DNA of 64,000 nt from Henricia sp. BOLD:AAB3569. Its lineage: Eukaryota; Echinodermata; Asteroidea; Spinulosida; Echinasteridae. Both the position numbers and the translations under genes were made by a program. This document shows positions 54,601 through 64,000 of the stretch, one piece after another (position 1 is the stretch's first letter; every line of letters begins with the position of its first letter). The stretch spans positions 186,001 to 250,000 of the forward strand of contig JBBELK010000064.1 of the NCBI GenBank assembly GCA_037783545.1, in the 5' to 3' direction. The notes below the pieces were generated by a model. It was not told the origin of the DNA, made no database searches, and worked only from the letters and a program-made list of their open reading frames with translations.

Positions 54601-55838
54601 ACCTTCTCTAGATGCACGTGTTCCAAAATCCGTGGACGCTATATTCATGGCGGTAAAAATCCACACAAAACTGCAAAAGACACACAAATCTGCATGTAAA
54701 TGCGCGCCAGAAAACAATCGTTCCGTGCATATAACGCGATCTGGAAACGAGGTCACAAATTATTGTATGTCGAATTCGGGCGGTCTGTTCTTGGCACGCA
54801 TGGCGCGGACGCGACCCGAAAACACTGCACTAGGAAGAGGATCACACACCACGTATCCGTCGAGAACGAGTTAAGAACAGACCGGCCAAACTCGACCTGC
54901 AACGAACGGTTTTCGCTGGTACCCACCGCCCATACTGGGTGCTGGGGAAGCGCTGATATGCTGTACGGTTGGTTCACTGCATTCTGTGATACATTTTGCG
55001 AAGCTTAAGCTAGCTGCACAACACTGACTGCGCAACCGAAACAGAAACTTCGCTTGGGAGTAGTTTGTGTCGGATTTCGCCCATTTGTTTGCAAAATAAT
55101 GAAATTTTTGGAATAATGAATTTTTTTGGTGCGGGGTCAATATCACATGCGGGCGCTGACGAGAAACTAGTCATCTAATTTCATTGGCCTTATGGGCGAC
55201 GCCATCTTAGCTGATCTGCTCCGACGATGGTGGCGCTTCTCGATCATGAGAAGTCAAGGAGCCCGACCAAGATGGCGTCGCCAAGCTAAACGTTGTTTAG
55301 AATATTGTTCAATTTTTCAAGACGCAGTAGATGGCCAAATTGACGATTCCGTAAGCTTTACCGTATATGTTATGAAACACTCAACTCTCAGGATTACAAT
55401 GGTTTATGTGAAAATGCTCTGTCCGATGTACTTCGGACGATATTTGCAGTCAAACTATCTCGGATTTCGGCAGTTTCGACGTCAGGCATTTTTGTACAGC
55501 CTTGCAGCAGGGCTGTAATCATATAGGCGACAGTACTAATAAGCCAGATTTCAAAAGTGAGCCATTTACAGCCCTGTTTGTAGGGGGCTAGTGAGTCATA
55601 GGGCTGTAAATAGCTCGCTTTTCAAATCTGACTTATTACAGTCGCAAATCACACTACTGTAATAAGTCAGATTTGAAAAGCGAGCTATTTACAGCCCTAT
55701 TTGTAGGGCTAGGTCCAATCCCATACGCGATTCGATAAGAATTATTTCATTCCAATCACGTCAATAAATTCTTACTTACCAAACCACAAGTAGGCCTACT
55801 ACGATTTCACTTACCGGTACATTTTTATTTTGACCCAT
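45547..55838 (-). CDS. CDCA7: CDCA7/CDCA7L-family zinc-finger protein (ICF-type, class I)
   Basis: Exons on the minus strand join in phase 0: 55815-55838 (proposed start), 53467-53544, 51555-51623, 49820-50023, 48496-48729, 47416-47565 and 45551-45687 (or to the stop at 45547), giving about 299 residues. The C-terminal half is the 4-CXXC R1 zinc-finger domain: [38 protein letters not shown], then [24 protein letters not shown]7 binds HELLS (LSH), targets it to nucleosomes and supports maintenance DNA methylation. It is an E2F/MYC target in vertebrates. All three residues altered in human ICF syndrome type 3 are present at Arg211, Gly231 and Arg241 of this model. The protein is shorter than human CDCA7 (371) and CDCA7L (about 454). 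The N-terminal exon and the very 3' end are the uncertain parts. Confidence 0.93.
46049..46155 (+). repeat. G-rich minisatellite in CDCA7 intron
   Basis: An almost C-free G-rich tract contains 18-bp GATAGAGGGGCGGGG units in tandem (about 46097-46140). The run of G4-5 blocks on the plus strand is C-rich in the sense of the CDCA7 transcript. Confidence 0.85.
47416..47565 (-). CDS. CDCA7: CDCA7 coding exon 6 (zinc finger, first half)
   Basis: The exon's 50 codons read [20 protein letters not shown], then [20 protein letters not shown], and end LLNP. CHQC, CxxxxC and CGPC supply zinc ligands. Positions 8 (Arg), 28 (Gly) and 38 (Arg) of the exon align with human ICF residues R274, G294 and R304 by exact spacing. 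Confidence 0.97.
48120..48395. mobile_element. TTAA-family element A copy (inverse orientation), CDCA7 intron
   Basis: It reads CCAATTTGGATGTGGAAGCA, TTGAGAGCGCCAAATTTTT, ATGGTAATGAGAAAAATGTG and ends ACACGCTCCTTT. This is the inverse of 51860-52100. Confidence 0.7.
48496..48729 (-). CDS. CDCA7: CDCA7 coding exon 5
   Basis: The 234-nt exon starts [20 protein letters not shown] and has an acidic run, a basic [11 protein letters not shown] patch, and ends [20 protein letters not shown] then AEV. This is the family's EDITEEEL segment just before the zinc finger. Confidence 0.92.
48800..49773. mobile_element. TTAA-family element A copy split by element B
   Basis: CGCCAATTCGGATGTGGAAG (48862) and the part after 49658 (ATACGGATTGAGAGCGCG through CTCAACACTCATTG) form one inverse copy of element A. 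Element B at 48969-49653 interrupts it at a TTAA. The end GATCCT abuts TTAA at 49774-49777. Confidence 0.75.
48969..49653. mobile_element. TTAA-flanked element B, copy 1
   Basis: AGGGGCTGTGTCACGGTTTG plus CGCATGCGC at the left is inverted exactly at the right. TTAA is at 48965-48968 and 49654-49657. It is 685 bp, with no transposase. It sits inside an older element A. Confidence 0.85.
49820..50023 (-). CDS. CDCA7: CDCA7 coding exon 4
   Basis: The 204-nt exon reads [20 protein letters not shown] then [20 protein letters not shown], a basic segment, followed by an acidic stretch ending [15 protein letters not shown] resembles RRMNPTRSAR of CDCA7L. The donor is GTGAGG. Confidence 0.88.
50762..51189. 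repeat. Foldback element (family E)
   Basis: CTGTCCACAGTAATGGGGTA is inverted exactly at the right end. ACATACATTTGTGAAAACC-type and CCTATTACGCATGTAA inner blocks also pair. It is related to 22344-22760 and lies in a CDCA7 intron. Confidence 0.85.
51341..51473. mobile_element. TTAA-flanked hairpin element (family H), copy 2
   Basis: AGGCACAGGCTCGTCAGCAA pairs with TTGCTGACGAGCCTGTGCCT and almost the entire 133 bp is one hairpin. TTAA lies at 51337-51340 and 51474-51477. It is 80 bp 3' (in gene sense) of CDCA7 exon 3. Confidence 0.85.
51555..51623 (-). CDS. CDCA7: CDCA7 coding exon 3
   Basis: The 69-nt exon in phase 0 reads [20 protein letters not shown] then SPK. The acceptor is TTTTAG and the donor is GTATCA. 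Confidence 0.82.
51860..52140. mobile_element. TTAA-family element A, reference copy in this window
   Basis: It starts AGGAGCGTGTCCAGATCACA after TTAA (51856-51859) and runs through GAGATTTTGATATTATTTGT, CAATCCGTATATTTTCTAGG and CCTTTTTGCTTCCACATCCA. The far end is not clear here. Related copies are near 22050, 25440, 40010, 48120, 48800 and 60715. Confidence 0.7.
52266..52989. mobile_element. TTAA-flanked element B, copy 2
   Basis: The terminal repeats are the same as copy 1 but the interior is inverted relative to 48969-49653. TTAA is at 52262-52265 and 52990-52993. It interrupts another repeat (52150-53440) whose TTTGAACCGCCAATGTATGA block is inverted at 52180-52208. Confidence 0.85.
53467..53544 (-). 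CDS. CDCA7: CDCA7 coding exon 2
   Basis: The 78-nt exon reads [20 protein letters not shown] then EENKAM, with an AACAG acceptor and a GTAAGG donor. With the next exon it gives [13 protein letters not shown], matching NIKENKAMLAQLL of CDCA7L. Confidence 0.85.
55188..55720. repeat. Second copy of the RUVBL1-intron repeat, with a 42-bp stem
   Basis: GGGCGACGCCATCTTAGCTGAT, GTAGATGGCCAAATTGACGA and TGTACTTCGGACGATATTTG match 7470-7930. At 55600-55699, AGGGCTGTAAATAGCTCGCT and following bases pair exactly with the inverse through a 16-base loop. Confidence 0.8.
55815..55838 (-). CDS. CDCA7: Proposed CDCA7 first coding exon (8 codons)
   Basis: On the minus strand AAAATGGGTCAAAATAAAAA leads into GTACCG followed by a consensus donor GTAAGT, giving MGQNKNVP in phase 0. 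That phase fits the next exon, which also starts in phase 0. E2F and CCAAT motifs lie 250-310 bp upstream. No homology is possible for eight residues, so this rests on position and splice signals. Confidence 0.42.
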
Positions 55839-56086
55839 TTTATTAACGTATTTTTTAAGGTTTATCCTGTTTACTTGGTGCAAGAATGTACTCAATAAGT
55901 ACTTTACTGTAATCATCACTAGGCATGCAGCAAGTTATGAAGCATCGGCGCGGCAAGTACAGTACGCATGCAACACGTGGGTTTAAATCGCGGGCAAAAC
56001 AGTTAGTCGGATTATTGACAGATCCTGAGCTAATTTCAGTGCGTGAGTAGTCAGGAAGCCAGCCACAGATTCGCTGTTCCCAGGGT

Positions 56087-56149
56087 CCAATAAAGTTTCG
56101 CGCCCTCGCGCGTCGTCGCGGGAAATCTAGTCCATATCCAGGGGCCAAT
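56087..56149 (-). promoter_or_regulatory. CDCA7 core promoter: two E2F motifs and two CCAAT boxes
   Basis: TTTCGCGC at 56096-56103 and GCGGGAAA at 56118-56125 both fit the E2F consensus TTTSSCGC, on opposite strands. CCAAT pentamers occur at 56087-56091 and 56145-56149. The cluster lies 250-310 bp upstream of the proposed ATG. Vertebrate CDCA7 is E2F-controlled and peaks at G1/S, which agrees with this arrangement. Confidence 0.5.
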
Positions 56150-56445
56150 ATCACAGGCGATTTTCATAAGCTGTTTAGCAGGGAAAAAATTGCTTAAAGA
56201 CACAGGCTAGCCTAGGCTATCATGGAGCTAGCTGGGGCCAATAATTTAATAAGCTGTTTAGCAGGGGAAAAATTGCTGAATGCTAATTTGCTTTGAAGAA
56301 AATAGTTAGCAGTCAAAATTGCAATGTGATATGATATTATGTATATGCGTTTGTTTCTTCCTCCATGGTAGCCTATCCTTTTTATAGCTCCATGGTATAT
56401 GGTACATGTACTACTCTGCTATTCTTGCTTAGAACACAAGTTTGA

Positions 56446-56616
56446 CTTTAAGACAACGATATTGCAAGCGGGCTATAATATTATAGACCGGTCTTAGTAG
56501 ACGCCGCGGATTGCAATATGCGGTCTAAGACGTACCGGTCCATAGGCTTAGCTAACGCGGCGTCCACTAAGACCGGTCTATAATTATAGCCCGCTTGCAA
56601 TATCGTTGTCTTAAAG
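56446..56616. repeat. 171-bp hairpin
   Basis: CTTTAAGACAACGATATTGC and AAGCGGGCTATAAT pair with their inverse at the right; TAGACCGGTCTTAGT(A/G)GACGC also pairs inward. Confidence 0.8.
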
Positions 56617-57720
56617 TTAGACCAGTCTTAAAATGTAAGCCCACGGCGAGCAGGCTATAATATTTTGACACCGCTCTACATCTTGTAGGCCTAATCTTGC
56701 ATTAAAAACGAACAACAAAACGCACATTGTGCCCATGAGAGCCTTTTTAGTGCTATTTGATAACTTTCGCGGTCAGTTTCTCAGCAAAAACTGCACCACA
56801 CACACGTCATCAAGTGGCTTCGTGAAAAAGACGTTTAATTGTTGGCTTAAAGGCCCCATTTGCAATGACCCCAAAAAGTAATCGACGAGTTTACAGGGGA
56901 AAAGTTCTGAAAGTAAAGATTGAATTATCCAATGAAAGGTTTTCGCTCAAAATGATATAATTTTACCAGAAAATAATCCGTAAAGATGAAATTATTTAGA
57001 TCGTTTGCAAACGATTTACTTATTTTTGGTTCGCATCTACGCGGTCCAAAATGCATGGGCGCTGTTTACTCCGTGTGCGTGTTCCATGATCCAACGCGAT
57101 GCATTTTTATGGATCGCGCGCACACGCAGTATGTGCGCCACAGAGTGCTTGACGCAAGCCACATAGTACCCGATCAACTGAGAACGAATATTTGAAACAC
57201 CCCGCCATAGCGCCAAGACCAGGAAAATGCATATGGATTTTCATTGTTTTTTTAAACGTGGTACATTTGACAAAGCTGAAATTTCTTCGGATGAGTTTGT
57301 TGATGTCTTTCTTTTGATTTATAATGGTTTTATTCGCAGAATCGCTAAAAAACAGATCATCTACAGGGCCTTTAAAATCACGCAAGGATAGCCGGCTGCG
57401 TCACTTTCCGTTAAAATGTGCGTGTTTTTCGGCTGGTGCAGCCGTACTACTTCAGTTAAACTGGTTTATTGCAATGGGCTAAACCAGCGACTAAGCCGAG
57501 ACTGGCTAAGTTGGATTGCAATCCGCCCCTGCTCAGCTCATTCGCTCGTACCCAGCGCCTCGTATACCAGGCCGCTGTGAATTTGTTTGCGCCCTCATTG
57601 GTCAAATTTGTTTACGACACGTGACCATGAGGTTACGTCTTTTTCTTGTAAACGGACGTTAAAAATTTTTTTCCAGCAGACACGGTATAGGTCTCGCGTG
57701 TTAAATTAACACCAGCGGTG

Positions 57721-57862
57721 TTGTCTTATATAGATACCAACCTGGTGTTAACTTTTAACACATGGGGTGTTAAAAATAATGCATTTATTCCAAGTTGTGT
57801 AATTAAAAGTAACACCTATGGTGTTAAATTTTAACACCAGTCTTGGTATCTATATAAGACAA
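57721..57862. repeat. 142-bp hairpin with 20-bp exact ends
   Basis: TTGTCTTATATAGATACCAA is exactly inverted at 57843-57862. Inside, GGTGTTAA/TTAACACC motifs repeat. Confidence 0.8.
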
Positions 57863-58279
57863 AATTGGGTATTTTTTTCATATACATTGAACACGGATTT
57901 GGGTAAATTTATATATTGGAATCGATAGCTTATTCAATTCTAAGATATACTTCCCGATGACACTTCCGTCGCAAATGTAGCATTTCTGAGATAAATAAAT
58001 GATAAAATTACTGCATAAAGTAACGCACAAAATGACGCGGCGAGCGGTCTGTGCGTAAGCGCGACAACAGAGGGCGCTGTGCGCGCGCGTGAATGGTTAT
58101 CTTGTGCACTAACTGAAGGCAATTTTTGAAGAAGAAAACGTGATTTTCTACAGAAAAGCAACATTTGCGACAAAAGTGCAAATGGGAAGTATATCTTAAA
58201 ATTACATCATGTGTTGATTCCTGGAGGTAATTTCCTTAAAATCTTTGTTCAATGTATACGAAAAAAATACCCAAAATTG
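57861..58279. repeat. Foldback, AAAATTGGGTATTTTTTTC ends
   Basis: The ends pair over about 34 bp, and CAACATTTGCGAC and AAGTATATCTTA-type inner blocks also pair. It adjoins the previous hairpin. A partial relative lies at 54020-54200 in the CDCA7 first intron. Confidence 0.75.
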
Positions 58280-58924
58280 TTTACATAAAGCTTGTTTTAC
58301 TGTAAGCCAAACCATGCGTAAGGCAACACTAAAAGCCTTAATAAACGATTAATGAGACTAGTATTTTATGGAAGTCGTATTAAAATTGATGACTGGCTAT
58401 CAAGGTCTTTCCACACTGTCTACATGAACTCTATACGCTTGAGCAAGTTCGGACACAAAAGACAACAGTTCGATCATAATGATTATATAATGTATAGGTC
58501 AAAGACTAGTGAACACAGTACGACCAGTCTAGGCATTGTATTTGGTGGGGTACAATGGCGGACGGTGGCTTCAATTTTAGACAACCGTGCTTCATCCAGT
58601 GTATATATATCGATGATGCATGCACACTGCATGGCGTCCTCTTTCAATGTAATTTTGCGTGGATTAGTCTTTAAAAGAAACATCTTAAAAGGGAGAAATA
58701 CAAAAATATCGACGTAAAAATATTTTCAGCCTGTAATGGCGAACAGCTGTTCGGCATTACCCCACAGTGCGTTATATTGTAAGTGAATGTATACGTTATA
58801 TTGCAGGGGGTAGTTATGACAATAATTGTGTCATTGTTCTATATGGTGCATGGTGCAAGGCTGTGCTCTAGGCGGGTGAAATTCGAACTAAATAATTCTT
58901 ATTAACTATAAAAGTTTTCATTAA

Positions 58925-59497
58925 AGGGCCTGTGACATGCTAAACAACTTTGTGCCTAAGCTTTGCTTCATAATGACGGATTACTTGTTCAGCAAGACAT
59001 ACTATTGTTCGTTTAGATGTAAACTCAATAAAAGGTGGCCTTTTTCAACTTTGAAGATTTCACTGCAATAAATCACAGACAGAGGGCGCTGTTTTGAGTG
59101 CATCACATAAGGAAGACAGAAGGGAAAAGTTAAGAAAAAACATAAGACTTCAAGTTGGACTTGTGGCAAATTGCTGCAGTTTCTACCCCCAGTTTTGTCA
59201 TGGCTTACAGCAGGCAACATGTAAAACAAACTTAAACAGCCATGGATTACAAAAGTTTCAGGAAAATTGAGAAAAAAGTGGAATCTTTTGTGCACAGTTG
59301 AATGTGATTTTCCTGTGTTTGCCTCTTGTGACATAGTGACCTTGGTCATGAATATGCATATTCGCATTAGCATAAAAACTAAAAACCTTTGTTTTAACCC
59401 CCAAAGCAAGCTCCAAATAGGATTTTTATGACTTTAACTGAGTAGAGTGGTTTTAAAGCATATATTTCATTGATAAAAATCCTAAATAAGGGGCCCT
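58925..59497. mobile_element. TTAA-flanked element with short AGGGCC ends
   Basis: AGGGCCTGTGACATG at the left and GGCCCT at the right are bounded by TTAA (58921-58924, 59498-59501). Only the terminal six bases pair. It is 573 bp with no transposase. Confidence 0.55.
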
Positions 59498-60714
59498 TTA
59501 AGTAATGATTGAAACTAAACTGTAGTTCAACTTTCGACCATCGATTATTGTAAATAATCAACGTTTGGTTTCAGTAAGATTATGCATCCATCACTCTAAG
59601 GTTATGTGTCAAAGTATCAAAGGAATTTTATGAATAAAGTTGCCCATTTTATCCTTCCTTGGTTTTTCGGTTGTAACGTTACACATGGGGATATTCCATT
59701 CCTGGTGGCTCTGTATAAGTTATGAACATTTTGTTATCGTATGTATCATGCAAATGTTGCTCAGTTTTCTTTTATTTATCGTCTATCAAAAGGTGTTTGT
59801 ATCTCAAAGACTAACACGGATGTTTAGTTCATTTTGGCGAAAGCAGTACACATTTTTTATCCATCGTTCGATGTATATGGCATGGGGTTGCTAAGATGGC
59901 CCTGGACGGCTATAATAATGACGGTACATGTAATTAATTTGACCCCAGTTTGACGCAACGTGCCAGTTATCTTAGCAGTATGTAGGGGAGGGGAGACGAG
60001 GGTGGAGGACCAGGCGTACTGATGAGACCCTTTATTTTACAAAACTACGGTACCTCCTCATGATCAGTCGCGAAAGGGCCGCCGAAGTGTTGCCATGGTC
60101 AACTGTTTCCCAGCTCTTTAGCAATGGACGTTTCGGATTACCAGCGAATGTTTAGACCCCATTATCATGGAACTGACATTACACTTTAGTATAGTCTATA
60201 CCTTCTTAATGAAACCACCAAACCACTCGCCAAACCCACGAAGTTTTTACAAATCTTCACGTATGGTAGGCCTACATGGATATTAATATACAATAAACCA
60301 ATCAGAAGCGAGGAAATATATAGGAGGTACCAAATAGGAGCATTCGATTAGCTCGAGCCAGCCCTGACCTCGTGGTGATCGTGTAAGGTGTCACGTGTCA
60401 GTGACTGAGACCGCCTATAAGTGTTCATTTGGCTAATTGCTTTTATATATAACAAGGAAACAATTTTAGCTGTAGAGTAACGTCAAATTGCGCTCAGAAC
60501 TCATTCTCCACCATGACAACGGTTGAAACTGCTTCTTAATTTGGTAACGAGTTTAGCCCTTCGTTTAACACAGAAGCCGGGGAAATTTTCGGTGCAGAAC
60601 ATCACAAAAAAGACAGCGGGATTGCGTATCAGTTGACGAGTAAGTATACAGTATGATTATAAAATACGTTTCTTTTGGGTTGAGTGTCATGTTCAACTAA
60701 TGTGTACTTATTAA

Positions 60715-61010
60715 AGGAGCGAGTCCAGATCACATTTTGAGCACCCCCATTTTTCCCATGGGTGTTGAGATTTTGATACCATATAATTTCTCATTTTTCT
60801 TATTACCATTCTGAAATTTCACGCTCTCAATAACTACCGAAGTTTTGTAAACTATCGTTTTATATAAAGCAGTGCAGTGATTAGGCCTACACCAACCTTT
60901 TTTGCTTCCACGTCCAAAATTGTTTTTTTCGTCTTCACATGGATATTTTTTTTGAGAGGTATTTTATGTGATTGTTGGGTTTAAGAGAGAAATCCATTTA
61001 ACAACAGGAA
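60715..61010. mobile_element. TTAA-family element A, further copy
   Basis: It starts AGGAGCGAGTCCAGATCACA after TTAA (60711-60714) and follows the family through TTGCTTCCACGTCCA. The right end is not determined. Confidence 0.65.
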
Positions 61011-61708
61011 AAGTCTGAACAAGCTGCTTTAACTTGTAATTTTGTTCATGCATTTTTGTTGTTCTAATTAGAAGAAGTAGTTGGAAGTAGTTCATACAAC
61101 ACACGGATCAATGCATTAGGCACAATAAATGTATCAGTCACCACGTATGAAATCATTATTATTAAACATGCACGGTAAGGTATTTTTTATCTGGAAGACG
61201 CCACGAGCAAAGATAAGAGGCAGACGGAATGAATACGAAGGAATAGCATTTTGCGTGTTTCCCATGAATAGCGTCTGGTGTACTGACGTTCTTCCTTTCA
61301 TACGCACACTTAATATCCACTTGACCAGACTAAATGTTTGTTGCTATGTGGTTCTCGCGGCAGGTGTGAAAAAGTATACAGAACCAACACCACCGCCAGA
61401 GAATGGCATATTAAATGCAATTAACCAGACTGTTGATTGCTAGGCAATAGCGTGCACCACGTGGAAACAACAGTGTAGTATGTTGACTTTCTGAACTGCA
61501 CCTCCATTTGAAAGTGACGAATTCGGGGCACCAACCATTATGCAAATATTACACACGTAAGGCTAATTATTATTAATCCAAAAGATACCTGAAGCAGGGT
61601 TATTGTAAACAAAGGCATGGAGAGTGGCCAGATTGTTTTCTGAAAATTTGATTGTGTTCTAACCTAACAATCCTGTGAAATACCTCTCTAAAATCCTATC
61701 CATGGGAT

Positions 61709-61728
61709 GGGGGGGGGGGGGGGGGGGG
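61709..61728 (+). repeat. G homopolymer of 20
   Basis: The run follows CATGGGAT. Such runs are error-prone in sequencing, so its length is uncertain. Confidence 0.8.
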
Positions 61729-61914
61729 TGTGCAAGATGTAAATTTGCCTCCGCCCCCACACACACACTTTTTTGCCTCCCATATATGATGTAATTCATA
61801 TTTTGTCGGCAAAATCATGGTACTGTCGGCAAAGATAAAAACGTTAATGAAACTAATATAACACCGCTGATAAAACGCCACGGCAGTGGGTGAGGTCACA
61901 ATTCTATGTGTGTT

Positions 61915-62130
61915 ACGTGTTAGTGTTACAGATCTGTTATCTTAATCAGAAATGTGACCTCAGAACAAACGCCGTGTTAACCCGGCGTGTTAGTGTGTGT
62001 TGAAAATCGTGCGCAGAACCGCACTGAGTGAGGGCGCGATTCTGCGCTACGTGTTAGTGTTAGTGTTAGTGTAACATATCTGTTAACACGGCGTCTCGGG
62101 AAACCGTGTTAGTGTTAGTGCAACGGATCT
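61915..62130. repeat. GTGTTA-rich repeat
   Basis: GTGTTAGTGTTAGTGTTAGT and related hexamers recur with interspersed GATCTGTTAACACGGCG and its variants. No coding sequence is present. Confidence 0.6.
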
Positions 62131-62510
62131 GTTGACTCGGCATCTTGGGAAATATCCCAATGTCATGCCCCTTGCGCGGGAGATATCGAAAAGGCTTATT
62201 AATAAGGGCGCCTTATAATGTGCATTTGTATGTAAATTCATCTTCATTATTTTATCGTTTTCTTTTGAAAAGATCATCTCGGGCGGAATTATTATCGTGG
62301 CGTACAGGGACATCGCAAATCGCAATTATCTTCGCAAATTGCGACGCAAATTCAGTATATTATCTATCACATTTCTTCGTATAGACGATATGCGATCTGT
62401 CGCTATTAGGCCTAATACCTAAAAAAAAAAAATTCCCGAACCGCTGTGAACAAGGTACAGTGCATGTGCCCTCTTTAGCTTACATCACCACTGTACATCC
62501 GCTATATAAC

Positions 62511-63461
62511 AATAGACTCTTTGCATCAGTATAGGGCAGATTATTTAAATGATGTGACAATAGACCATGTCAGTTGACCTCGAGAACCCGCGAGACTTGT
62601 CGACTTCCGGGAACCTCGTATAGCAGCTTAACCATTGGCAGCGACCCTTTTCTCGGTACCATTCTCACACCACGTCAAAATGAGCAGTTTCACCTACCGA
62701 TTCGGGGTCCACTGTAAACAAAATATCTTAAAATCGAATTTATTACCCGTGCGAAAGGTTAATTGAGTAAACATTTCACAAAATGTTCAATCTGACCTTT
62801 TATTTCCGTCTCTGAGATAAACTGGTAATAACCCTGCACGCCATAAAAAAACACACAGCGCGACAGCGAGTCGCTGGTAGTCCGCAAGTGGCGCAAATAT
62901 GTTGGCGGCGTGTAGTTAGCGCGAAAACGTTGCATTATAGCCGTTTTTAAAAGTTGTTGATTCGGTTTCAGACGGTCTTTGCGATTTCCGTCTTGTACGA
63001 TTTCCGTCCATGTATACTTTATTTGTTTGGGATTTTTGGTGAATTTATCTACTCTCAACAGACGTGAACGTTCAAGTTGACGTTCAAACCAGATATTTGA
63101 TTTAGCAACGCTAATATTTCTGAGATGGACCAAGCTAGTGAGCCTGCCATTCGTAAAGGTACTTGCAAACCGGAAACAAAAGACAAAAAAACATTTTTAT
63201 TTGTTTGTGACAACCTCGGACAACATTTTCTTCATTTTATTTAATGAATCAATAGATTTTGGGCGCTTACAAACGCTGTACGGTAAAGTGATAATTCAAA
63301 GAATATCGCCACAACGTTAAAACCCCATTGCCTTTCCCTGACTGGTCTCCGGAAGTGTGACCCGAAACGATACCTACACAATCTATATCCACAAAGCGCC
63401 TACTCATGCAAGATGCACGGTGACAATCGCCCCTAAGATGGCCACCATGCAAAGAGTCTAT
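62511..63461. mobile_element. 950-bp element with AATAGACTCTTTGCAT ends
   Basis: AATAGACTCTTTGCAT near 62511 is exactly inverted near 63446-63461. The central 62575-63275 is the repeat also found at 11490-12170. Both borders are next to AC, a possible 2-bp duplication. A reading frame of 124 codons on the minus strand (62759-63133) has no family I recognise. Confidence 0.6.
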
Positions 63462-64000
63462 TACCTGCATTTTTCTTATAGGTCCGCTTAAAAAACTGTA
63501 CTGCATTTTAAAGCCCCAATATAGTGATGTCCCCTAACTTGGCGCACTTCGACAACTCACTGGAAATCTGCTTACCTTATAGCAAAACCCCCTAGCAGAA
63601 TTAGTTGAAACTTACACACCTTGTAGTATAATTCATAGGCTCCAAGAAAAAGTAATACTTTAATATTTTGACTAATCAATAAGTACAAAATAACACAAAC
63701 AATCAGGACAAAACGATGAACACTTTTTTCCCGAAATCGCCTGGACTGTCCCCTAACGTGGAGCGCGTCGCTGATTGGCTGAAACAGTTTGATGCCTTAC
63801 TACGATGGCCCACAAAGACCACTTGCACGCACACACTGTGACACTAGGTACACAACGCCAGTATGCCTGGTTTTATTCACATGAAATGCCTATTACAGGC
63901 TTCCGTGTATGGTGTCATGACAACCTGAAGCGAACGGCGATGCCTTCACATTCTAGTAATTTCTAGTAACTGAATGATTCTTCTCCGTATTTTAGTTTTG

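Larger units (their letters stand above)
55839..64000. other. Region upstream of CDCA7, no recognised gene
   Basis: Besides the listed elements there is nothing recognisable as coding. At 60444-60450 a TATATAT motif precedes CACCATGACAACGG (60511) and a GAGTAAGT donor-like site near 60640, which could be a first exon for a gene to the right, but the ATG frame closes after eight codons. 63480-64000 shows no feature I can name. Confidence 0.45.

Noticed and set aside
60440-60660. Promoter and first exon of a gene running right
   Set aside because: A TATA-like motif and a donor-like site exist, but the ATG frame closes after eight codons and no downstream exon is recognised.
61129-61443. 104-codon plus-strand open frame
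   Set aside because: No recognisable family, no clear splice context, and it lies after an element A copy in repeat-rich DNA.
62759-63133. 124-codon minus-strand frame as a transposase fragment
   Set aside because: No recognisable catalytic motif, and the related copy at 11490-12170 does not keep the frame open.

Overview
The window is animal nuclear DNA: three intron-rich protein genes buried in dense young repeats. The repeat styles (Penelope-type GIY-YIG remnant, TTAA-flanked MITEs, long foldbacks, many interspersed tandem repeats) and the gene sequences suggest a marine invertebrate deuterostome such as an echinoderm or hemichordate. That placement is inference; the gene identifications are not.

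Layout. (1) 1634-11078, minus strand: first six coding exons of RUVBL1 (pontin), residues 1-289; the C-terminal third lies beyond the left edge. Its first intron (7089-10937) holds three very long palindromes, one split by a young LTR element. (2) 13946-38503, plus strand: a complete CCDC146 in 16 coding exons, about 947 residues, a centriole/flagellum coiled-coil protein. RUVBL1 and CCDC146 are head to head across about 2.9 kb. (3) 38504-45546: repeat-filled intergenic DNA. (4) 45547-55838, minus strand: a CDCA7/CDCA7L-family gene with the 4-CXXC zinc-finger domain, a proposed 8-codon first exon, and two E2F motifs plus CCAAT boxes just upstream (56087-56149). CCDC146 and this gene converge. 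(5) 55839-64000: no recognisable gene, mostly foldbacks and MITEs.

The most unusual structure is in the CCDC146 intron 30871-36870. The 3' end of the preceding exon, its splice donor and about 25 bp of intron have been amplified into a 104-bp tandem array with 23 copies of the donor. The array is broken by a 2.2-kb element with 15-bp terminal inverted repeats that is itself built of 60-bp repeats, and part of the assembly is duplicated at a constant offset of 2,939 bp. Other notable items are a 257-bp palindrome made of two inverted tRNA-like sequences, a group of different element families that all sit in TTAA sites with AGG termini, and a CDCA7 protein that keeps all three residues mutated in human ICF syndrome.

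The three genes do not form a pathway or operon. RUVBL1 is a chromatin/assembly ATPase, CDCA7 recruits the HELLS remodeller in DNA-methylation maintenance, and CCDC146 is ciliary; their adjacency looks incidental.
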